Part shown: positions 5,890 to 5,998 of the stretch, one piece after another
How positions within the stretch are numbered: the stretch's first letter is position 1
Layout of the letters: each line of letters starts with the position of its first letter
From: Planococcus sp. (in: firmicutes)
Lineage (GTDB): Bacteria > Bacillota > Bacilli > Bacillales_A > Planococcaceae
Reading direction: 5' to 3'
Assembly: GCA_030147455.1 (NCBI GenBank)
Contig: JASKZU010000153.1
Span: 1-5,998 of the forward strand
DNA length: 5,998 nt
Notes under the pieces: generated by a model
Told to the model about the DNA's origin: nothing
The model's database searches: none
Seen by the model: only the letters and a program-made list of their open reading frames with translations
Made by a program: the position numbers and the translations under genes

Positions 5890-5998
5890 TTGTCTATCAA
5901 CCAACAAGCGATACAAGCATTGAAGGATAATGAATCTAACTTAGCATTGGATTTATTTCAAAAAGCAGCCGATATACACGGGAATGTTCGCTCGCTGA
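5890..5998 (+). CDS. Start of a probable TPR/Sel1-like repeat protein (3' end outside window)
   Basis: A 36-codon open frame begins at TTG 5890, with AGGAG at 5881-5885 only four bases upstream, and stays open to the window end. The translation begins MSINQQAIQALKDN and continues with NLALDLFQKAADIHGNVRSL. The pattern of small and large residues in LALDLFQKAADIHGN resembles a helix of a tetratricopeptide or Sel1 repeat, but the piece is too short to name a family. No ATG in this frame is available, and the ATG at 5934 in another frame meets a stop after a few codons. By count the fragment is about 39% GC, lower than the genes upstream appear to be. It lies behind the allantoinase terminator and has no visible link to purine catabolism. 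Confidence 0.55.
   Translation, partial: MSINQQAIQALKDNESNLALDLFQKAADIHGNVRSL

Noticed and set aside
1..5998. Mobile element, CRISPR array, tRNA or phage remnant
   Set aside because: No transposase or integrase frame, no spaced direct repeats, no cloverleaf; the gene order is a coherent metabolic cluster.

Overview
The window looks like the allantoin (purine ring) catabolism region of a Gram-positive bacterium of the order Bacillales. The pointers are the strong AGGAGG-type ribosome binding sites, TTG and GTG starts, U-tract terminators and a PucG-type aminotransferase. The coding part is moderately GC-rich and the intergenic DNA is AT-rich, which would fit a Planococcaceae or Bacillus-like host. 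The exact genus cannot be read from the sequence.

Layout, all genes on the plus strand. (1) 1-527: the 3' end of pucG, the (S)-ureidoglycine:glyoxylate aminotransferase, closed by a strong hairpin terminator at 529-560. (2) About 585-3977: three tightly packed genes. These are an NCS2-family (xanthine/uracil-type) permease, an amidase-signature hydrolase (1936-3111) and a fumarylacetoacetate hydrolase (FAH)-fold enzyme (3111-3977). The amidase and FAH genes share one base (TAATG). A large two-tier hairpin terminator at 3987-4035 ends the group. (3) 3978-4262: an AT-rich spacer with a probable promoter and an imperfect inverted repeat. (4) 4263-5642: allantoinase (pucH/allB type) with its own terminator at 5693-5725. 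(5) 5726-5889: an AT-rich spacer, then the start of a TTG-initiated, TPR/Sel1-like gene that runs off the window at 5998 and probably belongs to another unit.

How the genes may work together: the permease would bring in a purine or ureide. Allantoinase opens the hydantoin ring of allantoin to give allantoate. Enzymes outside the window would convert allantoate to (S)-ureidoglycine. PucG then transaminates ureidoglycine with glyoxylate to give oxalurate and glycine. The amidase and the FAH-fold protein are not part of the classical B. subtilis puc set. By context they are candidates for the last ureide steps, such as hydrolysis of oxalurate or oxamate, or cleavage of ureidoglycolate to glyoxylate and urea. 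Those assignments are inference. The most interesting points are this amidase/FAH pair, the permease's loss of the usual NCS2 substrate-binding residues, and the unclear start and promoter of the permease gene directly behind a terminator. No mobile element, CRISPR array, tRNA or rRNA was seen.
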